Of a stretch of DNA of 64,000 nucleotides, positions 26,434-34,470 are shown in pieces. How positions within the stretch are numbered: position 1 is the first letter of the stretch; the number at the start of each line of letters is the position of its first letter. Made by a program: the position numbers and the translations under genes. The DNA comes from Breoghania sp. (GTDB taxonomy: Bacteria; Pseudomonadota; Alphaproteobacteria; Rhizobiales; Stappiaceae): contig NZ_OY771475.1 in the NCBI RefSeq assembly GCF_963674635.1, forward strand, positions 3,951,001 through 4,015,000, given 5' to 3'. The notes beneath the pieces were generated by a model. The model made no database searches. It had not been told where the DNA came from and saw only the letters and a list, made by a program, of their open reading frames with translations.

Positions 26434-26775
26434 CCGTTCCAATTTTGCCTGTGCTTTGGCCCATGTGCCCTGGCTCCCGCCGCCCTCGCGGCGGAGGGCG
26501 GGGATCTCTGTGCCCTATTTATTGACGAAATTCGCGGCAACACGTGCCCCGTTAAGGCGACGGTAACCTTGACAATGTCTTGCTACGGCGAAGTTTGCGT
26601 GGCGATAAGCCCCTGTTTCGCCAAAATCGGCCTCCACACAAAGCGGGTCCTGCGCTGGAGGCTTCGCCGATGATCGGGGGCATGGCCGGGAAACCGGCGC
26701 CAACGCGAAAGAACAGCGCGGAAGGTTGATGATTTCGCCGCGCAGGGCCGCTCGCAGCATTTGAGGTTCATCTGA
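26434..26775. other. 342 bp spacer between ybgC and tolQ
   Basis: Contains a GC-rich palindrome near 26475-26503 (CCGCCCTCGCGGCGGAGGGCGG) and probably a tolQ promoter around the TTGACA near 26567. No gene supported. Confidence 0.45.
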
Positions 26776-27495
26776 ATGATTTCGGAAGCGTTTGCGCAGA
26801 CAGAGCTTGCCGCGCCGGTGGCCGACATCTCCTTCTTTTCCCTGTTCATGCATGCGCACATCATGGTGCAGGTGGTGATGCTCGGATTGATCGCCGCCTC
26901 GGTCTGGTGCTGGGCGATCATCGTCGACAAGCAATTGCTGTTCACGCGCACCAAGCGGCAGATGAGCCGGTTTGAGAATGTCTTCTGGTCCGGCCAGTCG
27001 CTTGAGGATCTGTACCAGACGCTGGTGAGCCGGGCGAATACGTCCATGGCGTCGCTCTTCGTGGCGGCGATGCGCGAGTGGAAGCGCTCGCACGAGGGCA
27101 AGAAACCCGCCATCGCCAGCCTTCAGCAGCGCATTGACCGGGTGATGGATGTCACAATCTCGCGCGAGATGGAGCGGCTTGAAAGTCGCCTTCTGGTGCT
27201 GGCGACCGTCGGGTCCGCCGCGCCCTTCATCGGACTGTTCGGCACCGTCTGGGGCATCATGACCTCGTTCCAGGCGATCGCGGCGTCGAAGAATACCAAT
27301 CTCGCCGTGGTCGCGCCTGGCATTGCGGAGGCGCTGTTCGCCACCGCTCTCGGCCTTCTGGCGGCCATTCCGGCGGTGATCGCCTACAACAAGTTCTCCG
27401 CGGAAGCCGCGCGTCTCTCCAGCCGTATGGAGGGCTTCGCCGACGAGTTTTCAGCCATCCTGTCGCGCCAGATCGACGAACGCACGCAAGGATAG
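26776..27495 (+). CDS. tolQ: TolQ, proton channel subunit of the Tol-Pal system
   Basis: 239 residues. Three membrane helices: about 24-45, then after the cytoplasmic loop TVGSAAPFIGLFGTVWGIM (near 140-160) and ALFATALGLLAAIPAVIAY (near 180-205). This is the TolQ/ExbB/MotA pattern. TolQ forms the ring around TolR and converts proton-motive force to TolA motion for outer-membrane constriction during division. Six bases separate its stop from tolR. Confidence 0.96.
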   Translation: MISEAFAQTELAAPVADISFFSLFMHAHIMVQVVMLGLIAASVWCWAIIVDKQLLFTRTKRQMSRFENVFWSGQSLEDLYQTLVSRANTSMASLFVAAMREWKRSHEGKKPAIASLQQRIDRVMDVTISREMERLESRLLVLATVGSAAPFIGLFGTVWGIMTSFQAIAASKNTNLAVVAPGIAEALFATALGLLAAIPAVIAYNKFSAEAARLSSRMEGFADEFSAILSRQIDERTQG

Positions 27496-27501
27496 GCCGG
27501 C

Positions 27502-27954
27502 ATGGGTGTTCACATGGGAGCAGGCGGGGGCGGCTCGGGCGGTCGTCGCGCGCGCCGCAAGCGGCATCAGCCGATGGCGGAAATCAACGTCACGCCGATG
27601 GTCGACGTGATGCTGGTGCTGCTCATCATCTTCATGGTCGCGGCCCCGCTTCTTACCGTCGGGGTGCCCATCGATCTGCCCGAGACCCGCGCCAAGGCGC
27701 TGCAGGACGATGTGGAGCCGATTGCCATTTCCGTTTCCAAGGACGGCAAGGTCTTCCTGCAGGAAACGGAGATCGACCCGGACGAGATCGTGGCCAAGCT
27801 GGAGGCGATTGCCCGCAATGGCTACGAGGAACGCATCTATGTGCGCGGCGACCGCGATGCCGATTATGGAACGGTGATGCGCATCATGGGACGGATCAGT
27901 GCGGCTGGTTTCCGCCGGATCGGGTTGGTCACAACCGAGGAACAGAGCCAGTAA
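27502..27954 (+). CDS. tolR: TolR, stator subunit of the Tol-Pal system
   Basis: 150 residues. After a Gly-rich basic N-terminus, the single membrane helix begins INVTPMVDVMLVLLIIFMVA, whose Asp is the proton-binding residue. A periplasmic ExbD/TolR domain follows (VPIDLPETRAKAL ... IYVRGDRDADYGTVMRIM). It pairs with TolQ and contacts TolA. Three bases precede tolA. Confidence 0.96.
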   Translation: MGVHMGAGGGGSGGRRARRKRHQPMAEINVTPMVDVMLVLLIIFMVAAPLLTVGVPIDLPETRAKALQDDVEPIAISVSKDGKVFLQETEIDPDEIVAKLEAIARNGYEERIYVRGDRDADYGTVMRIMGRISAAGFRRIGLVTTEEQSQ

Positions 27955-27957
27955 AGC

Positions 27958-28893
27958 ATGCGCATTGGGCTCACCGTATCCGCCTTTGGCCACGCGGCCG
28001 TGCTGCTTTGGGGGCTTATCGCCTTTCCGAACACGGAACCCTTTTTCGTGGAGCCGGTCGATGCGCTGCCGGTTGACCTCGTGCCCTTGTCGGAGATGAC
28101 GCGCACACAAGTGGGCGAGCGCACCGCGCCAAAGGAAAACGCGCCCGCGCCAAAGCCCGCCGACAAGCCGGTGGAGGCCCCGAAGGACGCGCCGGAGCCG
28201 GGCAAGAAACCCTCCGAAGCCGCCAAGCCGACGCCGCCGGCAGAGCCGAGCCGGACTGCTGCCACGCAGCCCGAACCGTCGCCGGAAGCCGAGCCTGCGC
28301 CGCAGGCGGAACCCGCACCTGAGGCCGAGCCCGAACCTGCGCCACAGGCGGAAGCCGCGCCGGAGCCGCCCAAGCCGGTCAAGGTCGTGCCGCAGTCCAA
28401 GCCGCGCCCGCCGCGCCGCACCCAGACGGCGGCGACGCCGCCTTCCACGACGCGCGAGCCGGAAAAGGAATTCGACCCGAACGAGATCTCGAACCTTCTG
28501 AACAAGGTCACGCCTTCCGGCGGTCAGCAGACGGCCACAAACGAGCCGGCAGGCCTTGGCGCGCGTGAGGCGACGCGGCTTCAGGGGCTTTCCACCAGCG
28601 ATCTCGATCTGATGGTTTCCAAGATCAAGGAACGCTGGAACTACGTGCCCGATGCCTTCCCGTCCGATCTTGTCGTGGTGGTGCAGTTCTCGCTGACACG
28701 CGACGGCCATCTGGCGAGCACGCCGCAGATCATGAATTCGCATCCCTATCCGCGTTTCCGGCAACTGGCGGAAGCCGCGGTTCGGGCGATCATCGCGGTG
28801 GATCGCAGCGAAGGGTTCAATTTTCTGCCCGCGGACCGTTATGACGGGAACGGTGGGTGGAATACGGTGTTGGCCAATCTGAGGCCGCAATGA
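27958..28893 (+). CDS. tolA: TolA, inner-membrane-to-Pal linker protein
   Basis: 311 residues. N-terminal membrane helix (about 5-22), then a long Pro/Ala/Glu/Lys-rich stretch (about 60-165) of repeats such as PAPQAEPAPEAEPEP instead of the Ala/Lys helix of E. coli TolA. The C-terminal domain (LMVSKIKERWNYVPDAF ... YPRFRQLAEAAVRAI) resembles TolA/TonB C-termini. It spans the periplasm to reach Pal and TolB. Because of the consecutive prolines its translation may depend on EF-P (inference). Confidence 0.92.
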   Translation: MRIGLTVSAFGHAAVLLWGLIAFPNTEPFFVEPVDALPVDLVPLSEMTRTQVGERTAPKENAPAPKPADKPVEAPKDAPEPGKKPSEAAKPTPPAEPSRTAATQPEPSPEAEPAPQAEPAPEAEPEPAPQAEAAPEPPKPVKVVPQSKPRPPRRTQTAATPPSTTREPEKEFDPNEISNLLNKVTPSGGQQTATNEPAGLGAREATRLQGLSTSDLDLMVSKIKERWNYVPDAFPSDLVVVVQFSLTRDGHLASTPQIMNSHPYPRFRQLAEAAVRAIIAVDRSEGFNFLPADRYDGNGGWNTVLANLRPQ

Positions 28894-29026
28894 TGGCGGA
28901 AAACGCGAGGATATGTTGATCGGCGCATTGAGGGGGCGGCTCATCGAGGCCGCAGGGAGAACCGGCAGCCTTGCCCAGAGCAAACGGGGCAGGCGCGATG
29001 CGTGCGATCAGACTGAAGGGAAAGCG

Positions 29027-30346
29027 ATGCAGGTTTCGATCAAACGACTGGCCGCCATGGCCGTAGCTGTGCTCGGGTTCATCGCCGTGGGTGTCCAGCC
29101 TTCCAACGCGCTGGTGGAGATCAACGTTTCGGGCGGCAATATCGAGCCGCTGCCCATCGCGCTGCCGACTTTCGGCGGTGACGATGCGAATTTGTCCGCC
29201 GATATCGTTTCCGTGATCACGGCAGACCTGCGCCGGTCCGGGCTTTTCCGCCCGCTCGATCCGCAGAGCTTCATCCAGAAGGACATGGACGTGAACACCC
29301 AGCCGCGCTTCGGCGACTGGCGGGTGATCACCGCGCAGGTGCTGGCGACCGGCTCCGTCTTTCGGCAGTCGGACGGGCGGCTTCGTGCGGAGTTCCGTCT
29401 GTGGGACGTGTTTGCGGGCGAGCAGATGCTCGGCCAGCAATATTTCACCACGCCCGACAACTGGCGTCGCCTTGCCCATATCATCGCCGATGCGATCTAT
29501 GAGCGGCTGACCGGCGAAAAAGGCTATTTCGATACCCGCGTGGTCTTCGTCAGCGAAAGCGGACCGAAGGACAAGCGCGTCAAGCGACTGGCCATCATGG
29601 ATCAGGACGGCGCGAATGTGCGCTATCTGACCCGTGGCGATGACCTCGTGCTGACCCCGCGCTTTTCGCCGACGAGCCAGGAGGTCACCTACATGTCCTA
29701 CGCGTCGGGCGATCCGCAGGTCTATCTGCTGAACATCGAGACCGGCCAACGTGAAGTGGTGGGCAATTTCCCCGGCATGACGTTTGCCCCACGGTTTTCG
29801 CCCGACGGGCAGCGGGTGATCATGAGCCTGCAGCAGAACGGCAACGCCAATATCTTCGCCATGGATCTGCGCTCGCGGCGCACCACGCGGCTGACCAATT
29901 CCGCCGCCATCGACACCTCGCCCTCCTATTCGCCGGATGGGCGTCAGGTGGTGTTCGAATCCGACCGCGGCGGCGCGCAGAAGATCTACGTGATGAATGC
30001 CGACGGCTCCAACACGCGCCGCATCAGCTTCGGTCCCGGCTCCTATTCCACGCCGGTCTGGTCGCCGCGCGGCGATCTCATCGCCTTCACCAAGCAGCAT
30101 GAGGGCCGGTTCATGATCGGCGTGATGAAGCCCGATGGCAGCCAGGAGCGCATCCTGACGGAGGGCTTCCATAACGAAGGCCCGACCTGGGCCCCCAACG
30201 GCCGTGTGCTGATGTTCTTCCGCGATACGCCGGGGGCCAATGGCGGGCCGCAGCTGTGGACGGTGGATCTGACCGGCTACAACGAACGGCGCGTGGAGAC
30301 GCAAGGGTTCGCCTCCGATCCGGCCTGGTCGCCGCTTCTCGACTAG
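29027..30346 (+). CDS. tolB: TolB, periplasmic beta-propeller protein
   Basis: 439 residues from the ATG at 29027 (MQVSIKRLAAMAVAVLGF), preceded by GAAGGGAAAGCG; an in-frame start at 28913 would place 38 non-signal residues before the signal peptide. Signal peptide about 1-28, an N-terminal domain (ITADLRRSGLFRPLDP), then a six-bladed propeller of PD40/WD40-like repeats (FSPDGQRVIMSL, YSPDGRQVVFES, WSPRGDLIAFT). It shuttles between Pal and TolA. The first blades lie 130 bp after tolA. Confidence 0.96.
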   Translation: MQVSIKRLAAMAVAVLGFIAVGVQPSNALVEINVSGGNIEPLPIALPTFGGDDANLSADIVSVITADLRRSGLFRPLDPQSFIQKDMDVNTQPRFGDWRVITAQVLATGSVFRQSDGRLRAEFRLWDVFAGEQMLGQQYFTTPDNWRRLAHIIADAIYERLTGEKGYFDTRVVFVSESGPKDKRVKRLAIMDQDGANVRYLTRGDDLVLTPRFSPTSQEVTYMSYASGDPQVYLLNIETGQREVVGNFPGMTFAPRFSPDGQRVIMSLQQNGNANIFAMDLRSRRTTRLTNSAAIDTSPSYSPDGRQVVFESDRGGAQKIYVMNADGSNTRRISFGPGSYSTPVWSPRGDLIAFTKQHEGRFMIGVMKPDGSQERILTEGFHNEGPTWAPNGRVLMFFRDTPGANGGPQLWTVDLTGYNERRVETQGFASDPAWSPLLD

Positions 30347-30376
30347 ATCAAGACTTCGTCATACGTAACGTGAGCG

Positions 30377-30414
30377 AACGGGCCCGCCGGACTTTTCCGC
30401 GGGCCCGTTTTTTC
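30377..30414 (+). terminator. intrinsic terminator between tolB and pal
   Basis: AACGGGCCCGC / GCGGGCCCGTTTTTTC hairpin 30 bp after the tolB stop. It separates pal from the tolQRAB transcript. Confidence 0.9.
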
Positions 30415-30610
30415 TTGCGCGTTTGCGCATGTTTTTTGGAACGCCAAAGCCCTGGATTGGTTAACACCACGCCTTTGTGAGGGGCGGGCATGTTTGCCAT
30501 GATCGGGGTTACCCTTGAATGCCGGGCGCGGGACGATTAGGTTCGCTCAAGCGCCAATCGCACGGGCGCGCGGCGTTTTCTGTGTGCATCGCGTGGCTGT
30601 TAGGGGTTGA

Positions 30611-30644
30611 TTAACCATCTCCGCAAACCACCGCTTAACCATCT
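30611..30644 (+). promoter_or_regulatory. pair of TTAACCAT boxes in the pal promoter region
   Basis: The ten-mer TTAACCATCT occurs twice, at 30611-30620 and 30635-30644, 24 bp apart and about 60 bp before pal. TTAACCAT is one of the motif forms reported for CtrA sites in alphaproteobacteria. Binding is inferred, not shown. Confidence 0.45.
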
Positions 30645-30702
30645 AAGGCTAGGTTCGGTTTACCCTATCGGGGCTCGGTGGGGACGAAGGAGTAGCGGGA
30701 CA

Positions 30703-31191
30703 ATGAAAATGAACGGGACTTTCATGCGCGGAATGCGTTTCGCTGCGGTGGCGGCGGTTGCGCTTCTCGTCGCAGCCTGCGCCCAGACGAGGCCTGACAA
30801 CATCGCCAACAGCACGGTGGCGCCGGGAACGGCTCAGGACTTCGTCGTCAATGTCGGGGATCGGGTGTTCTTCACGGTCGACAGTTCCGACCTGACCGCC
30901 GAAGCCCGCGCCACGCTGGACAAGCAGGCGCAGTGGTTGCAGCAATATTCGAGATACTCGATCCGCATGGAAGGTCATGCGGATGAACGCGGTACGCGCG
31001 AATACAACATCGCGCTGGGCGCTCGTCGTGCCACCGCCGCACGTGACTACCTTGTGAGCCGCGGCGTCAATGCCAGCCGCATTCACGTCATCTCCTACGG
31101 CAAGGAACGGCCGGTGGCGGTGTGTAACGACGCCTCGTGCTGGACCCAGAACCGCCGTGCGGTGACGGTCGTCAACAACGCGGGCAGCTGA
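30703..31191 (+). CDS. pal: Pal, peptidoglycan-associated lipoprotein
   Basis: 162 residues from the ATG at 30703, which has AAGGAG about ten bases upstream. Lipoprotein signal with the lipobox LLVAAC, then a short linker and an OmpA-like domain (VFFTVDSSDLTAEARATLD ... EGHADERGTREYNIALGARR), the meso-DAP/peptidoglycan binding motif. It tethers the outer membrane to the wall and completes the Tol-Pal machine. It probably has its own promoter, because a terminator precedes it. Confidence 0.96.
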   Translation: MKMNGTFMRGMRFAAVAAVALLVAACAQTRPDNIANSTVAPGTAQDFVVNVGDRVFFTVDSSDLTAEARATLDKQAQWLQQYSRYSIRMEGHADERGTREYNIALGARRATAARDYLVSRGVNASRIHVISYGKERPVAVCNDASCWTQNRRAVTVVNNAGS

Positions 31192-31664
31192 TCGGCAATC
31201 AGCCGGTCGGCGGGCTCAAGGCGGCTTGAAGGGCGATCAAACGGGAAGCTGATCGTTCCGACGCCCGCCAGAGCCGGATGATCCGGCCTCCCATCCCCTG
31301 GGGGCTCGAAATGCTCGCCGCATATCCGGCGAGATCCAGAAAACCGGCGACCCCAGGCGGTGTCGCCGGTTTTTTCTTGCCCTGTCGCGGGCCTCGTCCT
31401 CGGCCTGGCGCCGATCTGTCGGGCTTGCTGGCGGCTTGCGGGGGGGCAGGTCAAACTTTGGCCGAACTCGCAGGTGCCTATGATTGGTCGTGTTTGCGTT
31501 GACAGGCGCGGGCGGACGGTTTTGGTATACCGATTGCCGGGTTCCCGCGTCATCACAGGGAAAGCGGCTGACCCAATTCCTGCGGCCCGATCGTTCGGGA
31601 ACGCCTCAACCATACTTGAAGAGCCCACTTCCCGGGCCTCGGGGCTCGAGACAACGGATCGATC
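31192..31664. other. 473 bp spacer between pal and cpoB
   Basis: Contains the pal terminator (31341-31376). A TTGACA at 31499-31504 is followed by TATACC at 31526-31531, a spacing of 21 that is too long for a standard promoter, so the cpoB promoter is not clear. No gene supported. Confidence 0.45.
31341..31376 (+). terminator. intrinsic terminator downstream of pal
   Basis: AACCGGCGAC / GTCGCCGGTT hairpin followed by TTTTTTCTT, 150 bp after the pal stop. Confidence 0.88.
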
Positions 31665-32747
31665 ATGACGATATTACGCATTCCTGCTGCCGTATGTTCC
31701 ACTGTCCGCGGCAAGGGCGTGTCTCTGGCGCTGGCTCTCGCCCTCGCCGTTTCCGCGCCATTGACGATTGCCGCTCCGGCGCAGGCGCAAGGGTTCTTCG
31801 GGTCCTCGTCCAACCGCGATGACGGGCAGCTCGCCGTCCGGCTTGGGCAGCTTGAGGAGCAGGTGCGCCATCTGACGGGCCAGGTGGAAGAGCTGAGCCA
31901 TCTTCTGCGCCAGACGCAGGACCAGTTGCGCCGCGCTCAGGAAGACAATGAATTCCGCTTCCAGGAGCTGGAAGGCGGCAAGCCGCGCAAGCGCTCCGAC
32001 ATTCCGGCTGCAAACAAGCCGGCCGTTGCGGCCAATACCGGCAATACCGGCCAGTATGGCAGTGCGCCGCAGACGGGTGATGACCGTTATGCGGCGGAGC
32101 GGGCAGGCACGGTGCAAAACCTCGGATCCTACAATCCGCCCGTCGGGTCGGGCGATGATCAGGGGGCGGGCTTCGGCGGCAGCGGCCAGCCGCTGGATCT
32201 GTCCATGCTGGCGCGCGGAAACGGCGCCAATGGCGGGGCGGACGCGGGCGCGCCGATCTATGAGGAGCCGGACAATCCGCAAGGCGGCTTCGGGGTTCCC
32301 GGTGTCGATGCCGGAACCAACGACGCGATCGGCAATCTGGCCTCGACCTCGGGTTACGGCTCCGCGCGGGGCGAATATGACGAGGCCTATGCGATGGTTC
32401 TGAACGGGCAGTACGATCAGGCGGCCCGCAGCTTCCAGGCTTTTCTCGCAACCCATCCGGATGATCCGCTGGCGGCCAATGCGCAATACTGGCTGGGCGA
32501 AAGCTATTTCGGACGCGCGCGCTACCGCGACGCCGCGGATGCCTTCCTCAAGACCTACACGGACTATCCGGACAACGAAAAGGCTCCCGACAGTCTGCTG
32601 AAGCTCGGCCTGTCGCTCAACGGGCTCGGGCAGAAGGATGCGGCCTGCGCGACCTATTCGGAGCTTCTGGCCAAATATCCCAACGCATCTGGTGCGGTGC
32701 TGGACCAGGCGCGCAAGGAGCGGAAGAGTGCCGGTTGCCGGGGCTGA
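31665..32747 (+). CDS. cpoB: Tol-Pal system protein CpoB/YbgF
   Basis: 360 residues. Signal peptide about 1-43 ending at AQAQG, a trimerising coiled coil (RLGQLEEQVRHLTGQVEEL ... LRRAQEDNEF), a Gly/Asn-rich low-complexity linker (about 110-230) and a C-terminal TPR domain (YDEAYAMVLNGQYDQAARSF, AQYWLGESYFGRARYRDA). CpoB coordinates peptidoglycan synthesis with Tol-driven outer-membrane constriction. Its end overlaps the start of tilS by 20 bp. Confidence 0.92.
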   Translation: MTILRIPAAVCSTVRGKGVSLALALALAVSAPLTIAAPAQAQGFFGSSSNRDDGQLAVRLGQLEEQVRHLTGQVEELSHLLRQTQDQLRRAQEDNEFRFQELEGGKPRKRSDIPAANKPAVAANTGNTGQYGSAPQTGDDRYAAERAGTVQNLGSYNPPVGSGDDQGAGFGGSGQPLDLSMLARGNGANGGADAGAPIYEEPDNPQGGFGVPGVDAGTNDAIGNLASTSGYGSARGEYDEAYAMVLNGQYDQAARSFQAFLATHPDDPLAANAQYWLGESYFGRARYRDAADAFLKTYTDYPDNEKAPDSLLKLGLSLNGLGQKDAACATYSELLAKYPNASGAVLDQARKERKSAGCRG

Positions 32748-34140
32748 AGGCCGCCCGATTGACGAAGGAGAAGCGTCGGACCTCCTCCAATCGTTGACGC
32801 GTTTTGATTTTCTCGCGCTCGCCGTTTCCGGTGGGGGCGACTCCATGGCTTTGTTGCATCTGTTCGATCGCTGGAGGCGCGCCTGTCCGGCAGCGCCGGA
32901 AGCGGTTGTTTTCACCGTCGATCATGGTTTGCGGGCCGAAGCGGCCCAGGAGGCGGCGATGGTGGCCGCCCTTTGTGCCGCCATGGGCCTTCCCCACCAC
33001 ACCCTGCACTGGCGCGGAGCGAAGCCGGAAGCCGGCATTCAGGACGCCGCGCGCACCGCGCGCTATGCGTTGATGGCGCAGGCGCTTGCGGCCGCCACAC
33101 CGGCAGGGGCCGAAAAATGCGGGCTCGTGCTCGCCCACACCCGCGACGATCAGGCGGAGACCTTTCTCGACCGACTTGCGCGCGGCAGCGGCGTCTATGG
33201 GCTTTCGGCCATGGCGCGCGAGAGCCGCCGCGCCGACACGGTGCTTCTGCGTCCGCTCCTCGATGTTTCGCGCGCCCGGCTGAGAGCGACGCTCGACGTC
33301 CTTGGCGCGACGTGGGTGGACGATCCTTCCAATGAAGATCCGAAATACCGGCGGGTGCGCATGCGTCGTCTCCTGCCGGTTCTTGAGGCGCAGGGGCTCG
33401 GCCCCGAAAGGCTGGCCGCGACCGCGCACTCCATGGCGCGTGCCGCCGAGGCGCTTGATGGCTGGGTGGACCGGGTCGTGGAGGCGCACGTCGTGCATCA
33501 TCCCGCCGGGCCCTGCCGGTTCCCGTCCGCGCTTCTGGAGGATCTGCCCCAGGAAATAGCCTTGCGTCTTCTGGCGCGGCTGCTGCGCGATACGGCGGGG
33601 GCGGTTCACGTGCCCCGTCTGGCGCGTCTGGAAGCGGTTCTGGCGGGCCTTCGTTCCCCCGCATCGCCCTGTCTTCGTCGCACATTGGGCGGCTGCGTGA
33701 TCGCATCACGCGGCGGCCAGGTCGTGATCCATCGCGAACGTGGACGGCAGGGGCTTTGCGAGCTTGATCTTGAGCCCGGCGAGACCGGGCTTTGGGATGA
33801 TCGCTTCGCCGTCACGCTTGGCAAGGATGCGGCGGGGCCGGTGCGGGTCCAGGCATTGGGCGAGGGGGGCTTGAAGCGAATCGGGCTTGCGCCGCCGGAA
33901 GGCTGGCCGCGTACTGCTTTCGCAACGGCCCCGGCTGTGCTGGCCCGCGTGGATCCGTCGCACGACATGCGAGATAGGGAGCCGGGCGTGGATGACCGCG
34001 TTCCCGAAACCGCGCATCCTGAGGGAAAATGTACCGGAGCAACGGAAATCCTTGCCGTGCCGGGATTTGAGATTGAACCCGCCACCGGATGGCGCGGATG
34101 TATCTCGATGCGGCGGCTTGGTAGAGGCGTGAGCGCCTGA
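32728..34140 (+). CDS. tilS: tRNA(Ile)-lysidine synthetase
   Basis: 470 residues with a GTG start at 32728, preceded by AAGGAG at seven bases and overlapping cpoB. PP-loop ATPase motif AVSGGGDSMALLH (SGGxDS type, residues 34-39), the segment THWRGAKPE-like LHWRGAKPEAGIQDAAR and the TilS-specific DDPSNEDPKYRRVRMRRLL. It modifies C34 of the AUA-reading tRNA-Ile to lysidine, an essential step. The cpoB-tilS-ftsH order is conserved in alphaproteobacteria. Confidence 0.93.
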   Translation: MPVAGAEGRPIDEGEASDLLQSLTRFDFLALAVSGGGDSMALLHLFDRWRRACPAAPEAVVFTVDHGLRAEAAQEAAMVAALCAAMGLPHHTLHWRGAKPEAGIQDAARTARYALMAQALAAATPAGAEKCGLVLAHTRDDQAETFLDRLARGSGVYGLSAMARESRRADTVLLRPLLDVSRARLRATLDVLGATWVDDPSNEDPKYRRVRMRRLLPVLEAQGLGPERLAATAHSMARAAEALDGWVDRVVEAHVVHHPAGPCRFPSALLEDLPQEIALRLLARLLRDTAGAVHVPRLARLEAVLAGLRSPASPCLRRTLGGCVIASRGGQVVIHRERGRQGLCELDLEPGETGLWDDRFAVTLGKDAAGPVRVQALGEGGLKRIGLAPPEGWPRTAFATAPAVLARVDPSHDMRDREPGVDDRVPETAHPEGKCTGATEILAVPGFEIEPATGWRGCISMRRLGRGVSA

Positions 34141-34470
34141 GCTTCGCCAAAGTCGCGGAATTCGGGGATTTTTCGCAGGCAAGGCGAGGGTTTCCGGTGC
34201 GGTTTGCGCCGCGATGAGGCGGTTGCATTTGAGAAAATGGCATGCGGGAAAAAGTTACCGCTGCGTTCCCGCCTTAACAAAATGTCGACATCGTTCGATT
34301 GATAATGGCTCCATGCCTTGTTCCGGGTGGGGGCGAGGCCTATCTTTCGGCAGGAAAGCCACAGACGACGCCCAGATGGCGTGCGTCCAATCGAACCCCC
34401 GTCGGGGACGCCTTGCATCGGATGGAATAGTCCGCTTGCGCGAGACCCGACCGGCGGCCAAGGGACCGTT
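34141..34470. other. 330 bp spacer between tilS and ftsH
   Basis: Must contain the ftsH promoter. A hairpin GCGGGAA / TTCCCGC spans 34244-34272. I see no clear sigma32-type promoter and no small gene. Confidence 0.4.

Noticed and set aside
31499..31531. TTGACA ... TATACC as a cpoB promoter
   Set aside because: The spacing of 21 is outside the normal 16-18 range, so it is not reported as a promoter.
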